Assembly: GCA_016719165.1 (NCBI GenBank)
Contig: JADKAJ010000003.1
Span: forward strand, 248,001-312,000
Source: Chitinophagaceae bacterium
GTDB lineage: Bacteria; Bacteroidota; Bacteroidia; Chitinophagales; Chitinophagaceae
Direction: 5' to 3'
DNA: 64,000 bases
Shown: one piece after another, positions 1-7,334 of the stretch
Layout of the letters: every line of letters begins with the position of its first letter
Position numbering within the stretch: the stretch's first letter is position 1
The notes under the pieces: model-generated
What the model was told of the DNA's origin: nothing
The model's input: only the letters and a program-made list of their open reading frames with translations
The model's database searches: none
Translations under genes and position numbers: made by a program

Positions 1-980
1 ATCTTTTCGGTTGGTAACCGAAGTTCATAAGTGCCGTTCAGGGCAATAGTATCATTGAAACCCGGATTATACCGGTTGAAAGTCAGTTGGTCTATCCCGG
101 TATATTTAACAATTACAGATGAGTTGAACCGACCTGTAATCTTATAAGCTGTACTGGTTTTGAATTCCTCCTCTTTCAGCGTAGAGGGATTATTTAACAG
201 CAAATCTTTTGTTTCTTCCTTTGTCACTGTTGTAATTCCACCCTCTCCTTCAAAAACATAATGGGTCGAAATGAATTTTTTTACATGGTTCATTGATTCT
301 GTGGGTAAGTGATATTGCAGTTTCCAGAAATCTTTGCTCCCGCTACGCCTGATAGCTTTATCTACATTACCCGGACCACAGTTGTAGGCAGCAATTACCA
401 GTAGCCAGTCCTGGTATTTCAGGTAAAGGTCAGTGAGCATCCGGGCTGCAGCATGCGTACTTTTATAATAGTCCAGTCTTTCATCGTAGCCATTCGTAAC
501 AATCAGGCCGTATTGCCTTCCGGCTGCCGGCATAAAGGCCCACGGACCCACTGCTCCCGCCCATGATATGGCATTATATCGAAGGCCTGACTCAATTACT
601 GCGAGATATTTTAGTTCCTTTGGCAACCCATGTTGCGTCAGCACATTATCGATCATATCAAAATAAGGTTTAGCCCAATTTCTCATACCCCGCAAACCCT
701 TACCATATTTTGCCATATAGCTTTCAACAAAACTTACAGCCATTGGATTCAGTCTGGTGCCTGTTACTCCTCCCAGGGTCTTGGTTTCAAAAAGGTTTTT
801 GAAGCCAAGCTTTGGATCTTTAAGAATTGATGCCGGCTGAATGAGTGAGTCTTTATTTACAGCAACACCAACGATGCTTGTAAAATCATTTTTAGGTGCC
901 TGTTGGTTTTTACCTGCCCTGGCTGATAAAAGCAACAGTATGCCAATCGTAAAGGGTAATATTCTTTTTATAAATGTCAA
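1..980 (-). CDS. Membrane-associated lytic murein transglycosylase (MltD/Slt type), C-terminus beyond window
   Basis: Cleaves the glycan strands of peptidoglycan in the periplasm by the lytic transglycosylase reaction. Reading the minus strand gives a signal peptide (TFIKRILPFTIGILLLLSAR) and then an SLT domain with the typical block LKYLAVIESGLRYNAISWAG, where the E of VIESG is the expected catalytic glutamate, followed by GPWAFMPAAGRQYGL and IAAYNCGPGNVDKAI. The frame is open to base 1, so the C-terminus (in MltD-like proteins often LysM repeats) is outside the window. No in-frame ATG lies after the upstream stop; the TTG at 980 best fits the signal peptide. It follows gatA by about 50 nt and is probably cotranscribed with it. 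Family call is firm; exact subfamily is not. Confidence 0.85.
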   Translation of the reverse strand, partial: MTFIKRILPFTIGILLLLSARAGKNQQAPKNDFTSIVGVAVNKDSLIQPASILKDPKLGFKNLFETKTLGGVTGTRLNPMAVSFVESYMAKYGKGLRGMRNWAKPYFDMIDNVLTQHGLPKELKYLAVIESGLRYNAISWAGAVGPWAFMPAAGRQYGLIVTNGYDERLDYYKSTHAAARMLTDLYLKYQDWLLVIAAYNCGPGNVDKAIRRSGSKDFWKLQYHLPTESMNHVKKFISTHYVFEGEGGITTVTKEETKDLLLNNPSTLKEEEFKTSTAYKITGRFNSSVIVKYTGIDQLTFNRYNPGFNDTIALNGTYELRLPTEK

Positions 981-1032
981 CTTAAAAGATTTGAAAAAAG
1001 CCTCAGTTTTCGACTTTCAATAGGCGAAAAGT

Positions 1033-2457
1033 TCAGGGCTTTAACAGCCTTGAAATCTGCAGTAAAGATACCTCATCGAACCGGTTTGCCATAACCTGAA
1101 GGCCAAAGGGCATACCATTGCTGTGTTTGAAAAGAGGAATCGAAATAGCAGGACAACCCACCAGATTTGCCATTACAGTGTAGATATCAGCGAGATACAT
1201 AGCTATTGGATCATCCATTTTCTCCCCGGCCTTGAAGGCTGTAACAGGGGAAGTAGGCATGATAATAAAATCATAAGATTTAAAAATGGCCGCTGTTTTA
1301 TCACATAGAAGCTGCCTTACTTTTTGGGCACGGGTAAAGTAAGCATCAAAATAGCCGGCACTTAGGACAAATGTACCAAGCATGATCCGTCGTTTCACTT
1401 CTTTCCCAAATGCTTCAGACCTTGTTAGTTTGTAAAATTCGGTCAGGTCAATATCTTTCTTTGCCGTCCGGTAGCCATATTTTATACCATCATATCTTGA
1501 AAGATTAGAAGAAGCCTCAGCGGTGGTTAGTACATAATAAGCCGGAACTATATAATCAAGTAGGTCAAACTCAATAGCGGCCACTTCATGGCCATCTTCT
1601 TTTAATTGTTCAATCTTATTCTTGATGGAATTAGCAATTTCAATATCCAGGCTTGGGTGATTCAATGCTTCATCGAAATAAGCAAAGCGGAATTTTTTAT
1701 TACCGGATAATAATGAGGAAAAAGCCGGAACTTCCTGATGTGAAACGGTGCTGTCATATTCATCGGCGCCGGCCATTACTTCGAGCAATACTGCTACATC
1801 AGGAACATTGGTACCAAAAATTCCGATCTGGTCAAATGAAGAAGCGTACGCTATTAACCCATACCGGGAGATTCTTCCATAGGTCGGTTTTAGTCCAATA
1901 ATGCCACAGAAATCAGCAGGTTGACGGACAGACCCCCCTGTATCGCTGCCTAATGAAAGCATACAAAGACCAGCCTGAACAGCAACAGCGGAACCTCCGG
2001 AGGATCCACCGGGTACTCTTGTTTCATCCAATGCATTCAGTACTTTGCCATACGATGAGTTTTCATTGGTGGAACCCATCGCAAATTCATCGCAATTCAG
2101 ATTGCCAATAATGATTGCTTCTTCGGTCAGCAGTCTTTCTATTGCAGTAGCTGAATAAATAGAAGTAAAATCTTTAAGAATATTGGAAGATGCAGAGACC
2201 TTATGGTCTTTGTAACATATAACATCTTTTATTCCTATCACAACACCATGTAGCTTACCAATAGCATGGCCAGCTTGTCTTCTTTCATCAAGCAATTTTG
2301 CCCTTTGCAAAGCTTCATCAGCATATATTTCTATAAAAGCATTGAGGTGCCGGGTGGAACGGATTTGTTGCAGGTAATATTGAACTGCCTGCAAACAAGT
2401 CACTTTTCCTTCCTGTAATTGGGCATGAAATTGCTCAATGGAAGAGAATTCAAACAA
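1033..2457 (-). CDS. gatA: Aspartyl/glutamyl-tRNA(Asn/Gln) amidotransferase subunit A
   Basis: Glutaminase subunit of GatCAB, which converts Glu-tRNA(Gln) or Asp-tRNA(Asn) to the amidated forms in the cytoplasm. The 474 residues carry the amidase signature: Lys77 in GIKD, cis-Ser152 in GGSSGGSA and nucleophile Ser176 in SDTGGSVRQP. The spacings of 75 and 24 match GatA enzymes as I know them. Length is normal. gatC lies some 13 kb away on the same strand and gatB is not in the window, so the complex is encoded at dispersed loci. It follows tatA by 47 nt and precedes the transglycosylase, suggesting a tatA-gatA-transglycosylase transcript. Confidence 0.95.
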   Translation of the reverse strand: MFEFSSIEQFHAQLQEGKVTCLQAVQYYLQQIRSTRHLNAFIEIYADEALQRAKLLDERRQAGHAIGKLHGVVIGIKDVICYKDHKVSASSNILKDFTSIYSATAIERLLTEEAIIIGNLNCDEFAMGSTNENSSYGKVLNALDETRVPGGSSGGSAVAVQAGLCMLSLGSDTGGSVRQPADFCGIIGLKPTYGRISRYGLIAYASSFDQIGIFGTNVPDVAVLLEVMAGADEYDSTVSHQEVPAFSSLLSGNKKFRFAYFDEALNHPSLDIEIANSIKNKIEQLKEDGHEVAAIEFDLLDYIVPAYYVLTTAEASSNLSRYDGIKYGYRTAKKDIDLTEFYKLTRSEAFGKEVKRRIMLGTFVLSAGYFDAYFTRAQKVRQLLCDKTAAIFKSYDFIIMPTSPVTAFKAGEKMDDPIAMYLADIYTVMANLVGCPAISIPLFKHSNGMPFGLQVMANRFDEVSLLQISRLLKP

Positions 2458-2504
2458 AAGCTGGTGCTTTTTTAGTTAGAGAAAATAGGTGTAAGAAATA
2501 AAGA

Positions 2505-2714
2505 TTAGTCCTTAACGGAATTTTTTACATCACTGGCACTTTCTTCAATTTCTTTCTTCACATTGCTTTTAGCATCATTAAACTCACGAACGCCTTTACC
2601 CAGACCACGCATAAGTTCAGGGATTTTGCGGCCACCAAATAACAGTAAAACAATAACCAGGATAATGATGATTTCATTTGTGCCCAGCATTCCCAGTAAT
2701 GTAGGTTGTATCAT
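2505..2714 (-). CDS. tatA: Sec-independent protein translocase TatA
   Basis: Pore-forming component of the twin-arginine translocase, which exports folded proteins across the inner membrane. The 69 residues show the TatA layout: an N-terminal membrane helix (roughly residues 12-27, EIIIILVIVLLLF), the hinge FGGRKIPELMRGLGKG that opens the amphipathic helix, and a charged tail. It could be called TatA/E; the shortness and the FG hinge exclude TatB. tatC is not in the window. A -7 like box TATCTTTG lies upstream at 2735-2742 (minus strand). Confidence 0.92.
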   Translation of the reverse strand: MIQPTLLGMLGTNEIIIILVIVLLLFGGRKIPELMRGLGKGVREFNDAKSNVKKEIEESASDVKNSVKD

Positions 2715-2734
2715 AGTCTGAAATTATTAGAAGT

Positions 2735-2742
2735 CAAAGATA
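2735..2742 (-). promoter_or_regulatory. Putative tatA promoter -7 box (TATCTTTG)
   Basis: The minus strand reads TATCTTTG, an exact match to the Bacteroidota -7 consensus TAnnTTTG, 20 nt upstream of the tatA ATG. No clear -33 TTG is at the usual spacing, so this rests on the -7 box alone. Confidence 0.4.
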
Positions 2743-2790
2743 CTAAGTACTTAAAAATAAAGGAATATTAATTGGTAAAATGCCGTACAT

Positions 2791-2822
2791 AAAAAAGCCC
2801 CGGCAATAAGACGGGGCTTTTT
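2791..2822 (-). terminator. Rho-independent terminator of rplS
   Basis: Hairpin with arms 2793-2802 and 2812-2821 (AAAAGCCCCG / CGGGGCTTTT). On the minus strand the stem is followed by a T run. It sits 16 nt after the rplS stop and before the tatA promoter, so it separates the two units. Confidence 0.85.
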
Positions 2823-2837
2823 ATATACTTCATTAAT

Positions 2838-3206
2838 TTATTTAACAACTTCAGCGACAGCCTGGCGTTTTTCACGAATCCTTGCACTCTTGCCGCTACG
2901 TGTACGCTGGTAGAACAATTTGGCACGACGAATATGTCCTGTTTTGTTCACTTCAATAGATTCAATGTTTGGTGAGAAAAAAGGGAATACCCTTTCTACT
3001 CCAACACCATCAGATATTTTACGAACAGTAAAACTGGCTGTAGCACCATTTCCCTGCTTTTTGATCACATCTCCTTTAAAAGACTGGATCCTTTCCTTAT
3101 TACCTTCTATAATCCTGTAGTTCACAGTAATATTATCGCCTGCTTTGAAGGCTGGAAATTCCTTTTTGCCGGACAATTGCTCATGTACATATGCTATAGC
3201 GTTCAT
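2838..3206 (-). CDS. rplS: 50S ribosomal protein L19
   Basis: Large-subunit protein at the 30S/50S interface. The 122 residues from MNAIAYVHEQL match L19 (FKAGDNITVNYRIIEGNKER, GVGVERVFPFFSPNIESIEV, RRAKLFYQR). An ATG 24 nt further upstream (3230) would add eight residues, but it lies inside the TACCTTTG -7 box at 3228-3235, so a transcript from that promoter cannot use it; the start at 3206 also fits the family. It is followed by its own terminator and is probably monocistronic. The usual rimM-trmD neighbours are absent. Confidence 0.95.
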   Translation of the reverse strand: MNAIAYVHEQLSGKKEFPAFKAGDNITVNYRIIEGNKERIQSFKGDVIKKQGNGATASFTVRKISDGVGVERVFPFFSPNIESIEVNKTGHIRRAKLFYQRTRSGKSARIREKRQAVAEVVK

Positions 3207-3227
3207 AATCCTGATTTTTAGGGAGGG

Positions 3228-3235
3228 CAAAGGTA
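3228..3235 (-). promoter_or_regulatory. rplS promoter -7 box (TACCTTTG)
   Basis: Exact TAnnTTTG match on the minus strand, 22 nt upstream of the preferred rplS start at 3206. The upstream part is a low-complexity AT-rich tract without a clear -33 TTTG. The box decides against the longer start at 3230. Confidence 0.5.
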
Positions 3236-3341
3236 AGGAGTTTTTTGTTAATTAGTTAATTAGTTGATTGGTTTATTAGGCATCAAATCAGACTTTTTTT
3301 CTTTACTGCCTAATTTCCTAATTCCCAATACCTAATAACTT

Positions 3342-4907
3342 TTATCTCGCTACATTCACCGCCCTTTTCTCCCGTATCACTGTTACTTTTATCTGTCCCG
3401 GGAAGGTCATTTCGGTCTGTATTTTTTGAGCAATTTCGAAGGAAAGTTTATCAGATTCCTGGTCTGTTACTTTATCAGCCTCTACAATCACCCTCAATTC
3501 CCGGCCTGCCTGTATCGCATAGGCTTTCTCCACACCATTATAGGCCATGGCCAGGTTTTCAAGGTCTTTGATACGTTGCAGATACTGCTGCATGATTTCT
3601 CTTCTGGCTCCGGGCCTTGCACCACTAATGGCATCACAGGCCTGTACAATGGGAGATATCACATATTGCATTTCCATTTCGTCGTGGTGAGCTCCGATGG
3701 CATTAACAACTGCAGGGTTTTCACCATATTTTTCGGCCAGTTTAGCCCCAAGCAGGGCGTGGCTCAATTCACTTTCTTCATCAGGCACTTTTCCTATATC
3801 GTGAAGCAGGCCGGCCCTTTTGGCCAGCTTGGCATTCAACCCAAGTTCAGCTGCCATGGTGGCGCAAAGGTTAGCTGTCTCGCGGCTATGCATCAGCAGG
3901 TTTTGACCATAAGAGGAGCGGAATCTCATTCTGCCAACCATTCTCACCAGCTCCTTATGTAGTCCATGAATGCCCAATTCAATAACCGTTCTCTCGCCAA
4001 TTTCCATCACTTGTTCTTCTATTTGTTTTTTGGTTTTTTCAACCACCTCTTCGATCCTGGCAGGATGAATACGACCATCGGCCACCAGTCTTTGTAAACT
4101 CAAACGGGCAATTTCCCGGCGAAGAGGATCGAAACTTGATAAAAGAATGGCTTCTGGAGTATCATCCACTATAAGGTCAACACCGGTAGCTGCTTCAATG
4201 GCACGAATATTACGACCTTCACGGCCTATGATCTGTCCTTTTATCTCATCGCTTTCCAGGTTGAATACAGTAATTGAGTTTTCAATAGCCTGCTCTGCAG
4301 CAGTTCTTTGTATTGTTTGAATAACAATTTTACGGGCTTCCTTTCCGGCTTTTTGTTTGGCATCCTCTATTATTTCCTGTTGCAATGCAAGTGCCTTTGA
4401 ATGGGCTTCGTTTTTCAGACTTTCGATCAACTGGGCTTTAGCATCTTCAGCAGAAAGGTTGGATATTTTTTCCAACCGGCGTATATGCTCTTCCTGGTGT
4501 TTTTCCAGTTCAGTTCTTTTGATATTAACCAGTTCAATCTGGCGGTTCAGGTTTTCCTTGATAGCTTCGTTTTCTTTAATTTGTTTATCAAGGTTGCCTT
4601 CTTTCTGGTTTATGGTTTGTTCCTTCTGACGGATCCGGTTTTCCGTATCATTTAGTTTTTTGTTCTTGTCGAGTATTTCCCTGTCGTGGGCAGATTTCAT
4701 CTGCACAAACTTCTCCTTCGCTTCCAGTTCTTTTTCTTTACGGATGGTTTCAGCTCGTAATTCAGCTTCCTTGAGGATGGTCTGCGATTGTAGTTCTGCT
4801 TCTTCTAGTTGTTTACGGGTATTTTTTGCAAAAAGGAATTTACCCAGTATGATGCCCACAATAAGGGCAGCAGCGCCGATGATGACGGATAGTATATTCG
4901 GATCCAT
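3342..4907 (-). CDS. rny: Ribonuclease Y
   Basis: Membrane-anchored endoribonuclease that initiates mRNA decay. 521 residues, usual length. Domains in order: N-terminal membrane helix (residues about 4-27, ILSVIIGAAALIVGIILGKF), a long coiled coil rich in K/E/Q (about 30-200), a KH RNA-binding domain (IGREGRNIRAIEAATGVDLI), then the HD phosphohydrolase domain with LLHDIGKVPDEE and GAHHDEME carrying the metal-binding His and Asp residues. A TATCTTCG box on the minus strand at 4999-5006 may be its promoter, leaving a leader of about 85 nt. A plus-strand gene separates it from zapA. Confidence 0.96.
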   Translation of the reverse strand: MDPNILSVIIGAAALIVGIILGKFLFAKNTRKQLEEAELQSQTILKEAELRAETIRKEKELEAKEKFVQMKSAHDREILDKNKKLNDTENRIRQKEQTINQKEGNLDKQIKENEAIKENLNRQIELVNIKRTELEKHQEEHIRRLEKISNLSAEDAKAQLIESLKNEAHSKALALQQEIIEDAKQKAGKEARKIVIQTIQRTAAEQAIENSITVFNLESDEIKGQIIGREGRNIRAIEAATGVDLIVDDTPEAILLSSFDPLRREIARLSLQRLVADGRIHPARIEEVVEKTKKQIEEQVMEIGERTVIELGIHGLHKELVRMVGRMRFRSSYGQNLLMHSRETANLCATMAAELGLNAKLAKRAGLLHDIGKVPDEESELSHALLGAKLAEKYGENPAVVNAIGAHHDEMEMQYVISPIVQACDAISGARPGARREIMQQYLQRIKDLENLAMAYNGVEKAYAIQAGRELRVIVEADKVTDQESDKLSFEIAQKIQTEMTFPGQIKVTVIREKRAVNVAR

Positions 4908-5134
4908 TAATTTTTTTGTTTAATTGTTGCACAATGCTATTGTTTAATCTAAACTTCATACCTGCATCTGTCAGGAATACAGAAGTTTATGTAATTAGCG
5001 AAGATACAAAACAGGACTTAACGGATGAAATCGGGTATTTTGTTGCCTTTTGTGTAAGATTTTAAGGCTTTCGGCATTTTTAACGATGGTAAAGGATGTT
5101 CATTTCTGTAAATTGCTGGCCTGAAAATAAGTAC

Positions 5135-6307
5135 ATGAAAAAAATAATCCTTCTCATTGGTCTTTTGCCATTTTTTGCCTTAGCGCAGGATAAAAGTAAA
5201 ACCTTTAGCCTTGCGGGGAAAGTTAAAAACCTGAAATATATACCAGACTGGGTTTTTCTGCAATACCGCACCAATGGTGAATGGAAAACCGATAGTTTTC
5301 AAACGAAAGGGGGTAAATATTCCTTTGCCGGAGAAATTGCTGAGCCGGTGTTGGGAAGATTGAGGGTAAAATACAGGTCTGGTGATGATGGTAATAAAAT
5401 AGCTACAGTTTCCGGCAGGGATATGGTGGCTGTCTTTTTACAGCCCGGAAAAATAAAGATCACATCAGTTGATTCATTTAGTAATGTTAAGGTAAAAGGT
5501 TCAGCTGCTCATTCCGAGTTTGTAAAATTGAAAGAGCAGGAAAAGCCATTTGAAGAAAGAATGAAGCCATTGATTGCAAAGTATACCGAATATGGTAAAG
5601 CAAAAGACAGGGAGAACCAGTCAAAAGTGGAGGATCAGATAGATGCTATCGATAAAGAAAAAAGTGAAAAAGTATATGGTGAATATGTAAAAAGGAATCC
5701 GTCTTCTCCTTTGGCCATGTATGCGCTGCAGCAATATGCGGGTTGGGATATTGACGCTGATAAAATAGAGCCGGTGTTTAATTCATTATCCGGAGCTAAT
5801 AAAAACTATCCCTCTGCAATTGAGTTTAAGGAGAATCTTGAGATAGCTAAGAAAACTGGTATTGGTAAAATGGCAATGGACTTCACTCAAAATGATACGT
5901 TGGGTAATCCTGTTACTTTGTCATCTTTTAAGGGACGGTATTTATTGATTGACTTCTGGGCCAGCTGGTGCGGCCCCTGCCGTACGGAAAATCCGAATGT
6001 GGTAAAAGTGTTCAATAAGTATAAGGACAAGAATTTTCATATCATCGGCGTTTCTTTAGACAGGCCGGGACAAAAAGAAAAATGGATGAAAGCTATTCAT
6101 GACGACAAATTGGACTGGACACAGGTTAGTGATCTGAAATTCTGGGATAATGAAGTTGCAAAGCAATATGGGATCAAAGCCATTCCCCAAAACCTGCTGC
6201 TCGATCCGGAGGGTAAAATAATAGCTAAAAATATCAGGGGCGAGGAGCTGGAAAATAAGGTTGGGGAAGCAATTGAAGGGAAAAAAGGATTTGTTCCAAA
6301 TCCCTGA
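5135..6307 (+). CDS. TlpA-like periplasmic thiol:disulfide oxidoreductase with N-terminal DUF4369-like domain
   Basis: A signal peptide (MKKIILLIGLLPFFALAQ) is followed by a beta-rich domain of about 220 residues resembling the DUF4369 domain common in Bacteroidota TlpA proteins, and then a thioredoxin fold with WASWCGPCRTENP (CGPC redox pair) and a cis-Pro region IKAIPQNLLLD. It likely reduces or isomerises disulfides in the periplasm; the substrate is unknown. The first in-frame ATG at 5096 would place 13 polar residues ahead of the signal peptide, so I chose 5135. Length 390 residues. It is a lone plus-strand gene between rny and zapA, ending at a bidirectional hairpin. Confidence 0.88.
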   Translation: MKKIILLIGLLPFFALAQDKSKTFSLAGKVKNLKYIPDWVFLQYRTNGEWKTDSFQTKGGKYSFAGEIAEPVLGRLRVKYRSGDDGNKIATVSGRDMVAVFLQPGKIKITSVDSFSNVKVKGSAAHSEFVKLKEQEKPFEERMKPLIAKYTEYGKAKDRENQSKVEDQIDAIDKEKSEKVYGEYVKRNPSSPLAMYALQQYAGWDIDADKIEPVFNSLSGANKNYPSAIEFKENLEIAKKTGIGKMAMDFTQNDTLGNPVTLSSFKGRYLLIDFWASWCGPCRTENPNVVKVFNKYKDKNFHIIGVSLDRPGQKEKWMKAIHDDKLDWTQVSDLKFWDNEVAKQYGIKAIPQNLLLDPEGKIIAKNIRGEELENKVGEAIEGKKGFVPNP

Positions 6308-6345
6308 AGATGAGTGCTGTAATCAGTAAAGAGAATATATCTGAT

Positions 6346-6375
6346 AATAAGCCGGTCAAAGACCGGCTTATTTAT
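6346..6375. terminator. Bidirectional terminator between the TlpA-like gene and zapA
   Basis: Perfect 12-bp stem (6346-6357 and 6361-6372) with an AAA loop: AATAAGCCGGTC / GACCGGCTTATT. The hairpin abuts and slightly overlaps the zapA stop codon. A/T-rich flanks on both sides allow it to serve both convergent genes. Confidence 0.75.
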
Positions 6376-6686
6376 TGGTTAAGATGATTGTCCAGTAGTT
6401 TTTCTATTGAATCAAGTTTTTCTCCCAGGTTTACTTTTTCCAGAAGAGCCGATTTTCCAGCCTGCTGTTCAGTCGCATACCAAATCATTACCATGGCGAT
6501 ATAGTCCTGCATATCCTTGCCGGCAAACAGGGTTTTAAACTCAATAATCTTGTCATTAATTGTTTTGAGGGTATTTCTTACCACCTCTTCATCTTTCGGA
6601 TCAATCTTGATACGGTATGTTCTGTCGCCGATCAGGGCGGAAATAGGAATTAATTCATTCATATTGCTTGCATTTTCTGATTTCAT
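6372..6686 (-). CDS. zapA: Cell division protein ZapA
   Basis: Small cytoplasmic protein that bundles FtsZ filaments at the division ring. The 104 residues hold the N-terminal ZapA domain (ISALIGDRTYRIKIDPKDEE) and a C-terminal helical part suited to coiled-coil dimerisation (LLEKVNLGEKLDSIEKLLD). The start could also be the ATG at 6662 (MNELIPIS), which fits family alignments about as well. Upstream on the same strand lie a coiled-coil gene and pheT, an order I associate with Bacteroidota. Confidence 0.85.
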   Translation of the reverse strand: MKSENASNMNELIPISALIGDRTYRIKIDPKDEEVVRNTLKTINDKIIEFKTLFAGKDMQDYIAMVMIWYATEQQAGKSALLEKVNLGEKLDSIEKLLDNHLNQ

Positions 6687-6790
6687 TTACTACATTAGAT
6701 ACTTTATAAAAGCATCCGGCTACTCAATTGAAAACAAAGAGGTTAAGGTCCACTGTGGGAAACGAGTTACGAACCAAAACGTTTGCCGTT

Positions 6791-7045
6791 ATGTTTGCTA
6801 AAGTTAAATCATCAGTTTTTATTGATGTATTACAATTTCAACTCAATACTCCCAAAGGTAATTGCCTTCGTGGTGTTTTAAAAGATGACACAGGCAGTAT
6901 TTGCCGAACCATGGAAAAAAACATTGCAAAGGACAGGGAAGAATTGATATGGGGAGGTTTAAATGATTTGCCATATGGCCGGTATACACTGGAACTTTCC
7001 CAGGGCGAGAATGAAATGAAAATGAATTTAGTAAAAAGAGTGTAA
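6791..7045 (+). CDS. Small beta-rich protein, resembles a stand-alone T9SS type A sorting-domain fold
   Basis: Plus-strand gene between the convergent zapA and coiled-coil genes. From the ATG at 6791 it gives 84 residues with no signal peptide: alternating hydrophobic strands ending in LPYGRYTLELSQGENEMKM and NLVKRV. That ending resembles the last strands of T9SS type A C-terminal domains (G-x-Y-x-L, then K-L-V-K), but there is no cargo domain in front. A longer start at 6728 would add 21 basic residues; an imperfect -7 element (AACGTTTG, 6778-6785) just before 6791 favours the shorter form. No function assigned; the family resemblance is my inference. Confidence 0.5.
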   Translation: MFAKVKSSVFIDVLQFQLNTPKGNCLRGVLKDDTGSICRTMEKNIAKDREELIWGGLNDLPYGRYTLELSQGENEMKMNLVKRV

Positions 7046-7046
7046 G

Positions 7047-7334
7047 CTACTCCCCCAATAAAGCAATACAACGGTCAATCTCTTTCAGGTATCCATTAAT
7101 TCTCTTTTCAAACTCTTTTTTGTCCGCCTCACTCATTTCTCCGGTATTTAGTTTCAACACACTCAGTTGCTGTTTTAATTCGTCAGTATTTATTTGATAA
7201 GCTGCTATTTTTTGTTGTGCTGATGCTAACTCCTGAATTAAGCGGCTGTTTTCTTTTTGCAAAGCAGCATACTGTTTCAGCAATTGCTGAAGCTTATCCT
7301 GTATTCGTTTAAGATGATGTTCTGTGTTACTCAT
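7047..7334 (-). CDS. Small coiled-coil protein, ZapB-like
   Basis: 95 residues, almost entirely heptad-rich helix (LKRIQDKLQQLLKQYAAL, ELASAQQKIAAYQI), with a helical C-terminal part (EFEKRINGYLKEIDRCIALL). It resembles the division factor ZapB in size and composition, and the neighbour zapA supports a division role, but sequence similarity to ZapB is no more than coiled-coil bias. Its start overlaps the pheT stop by 4 nt, so the two are translationally coupled. Confidence 0.65.
   Translation of the reverse strand: MSNTEHHLKRIQDKLQQLLKQYAALQKENSRLIQELASAQQKIAAYQINTDELKQQLSVLKLNTGEMSEADKKEFEKRINGYLKEIDRCIALLGE

Noticed and set aside
3426..3962. A 178-residue open frame opposite the RNase Y HD domain
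   Set aside because: It is antisense to well-supported motifs such as LLHDIGK, and has no family features.
4908..5095. Possible 6S RNA or another small RNA between rny and the TlpA-like gene
   Set aside because: The length would fit, but I could not recognise a closed stem with a central bubble; the region mainly looks like two divergent promoters.
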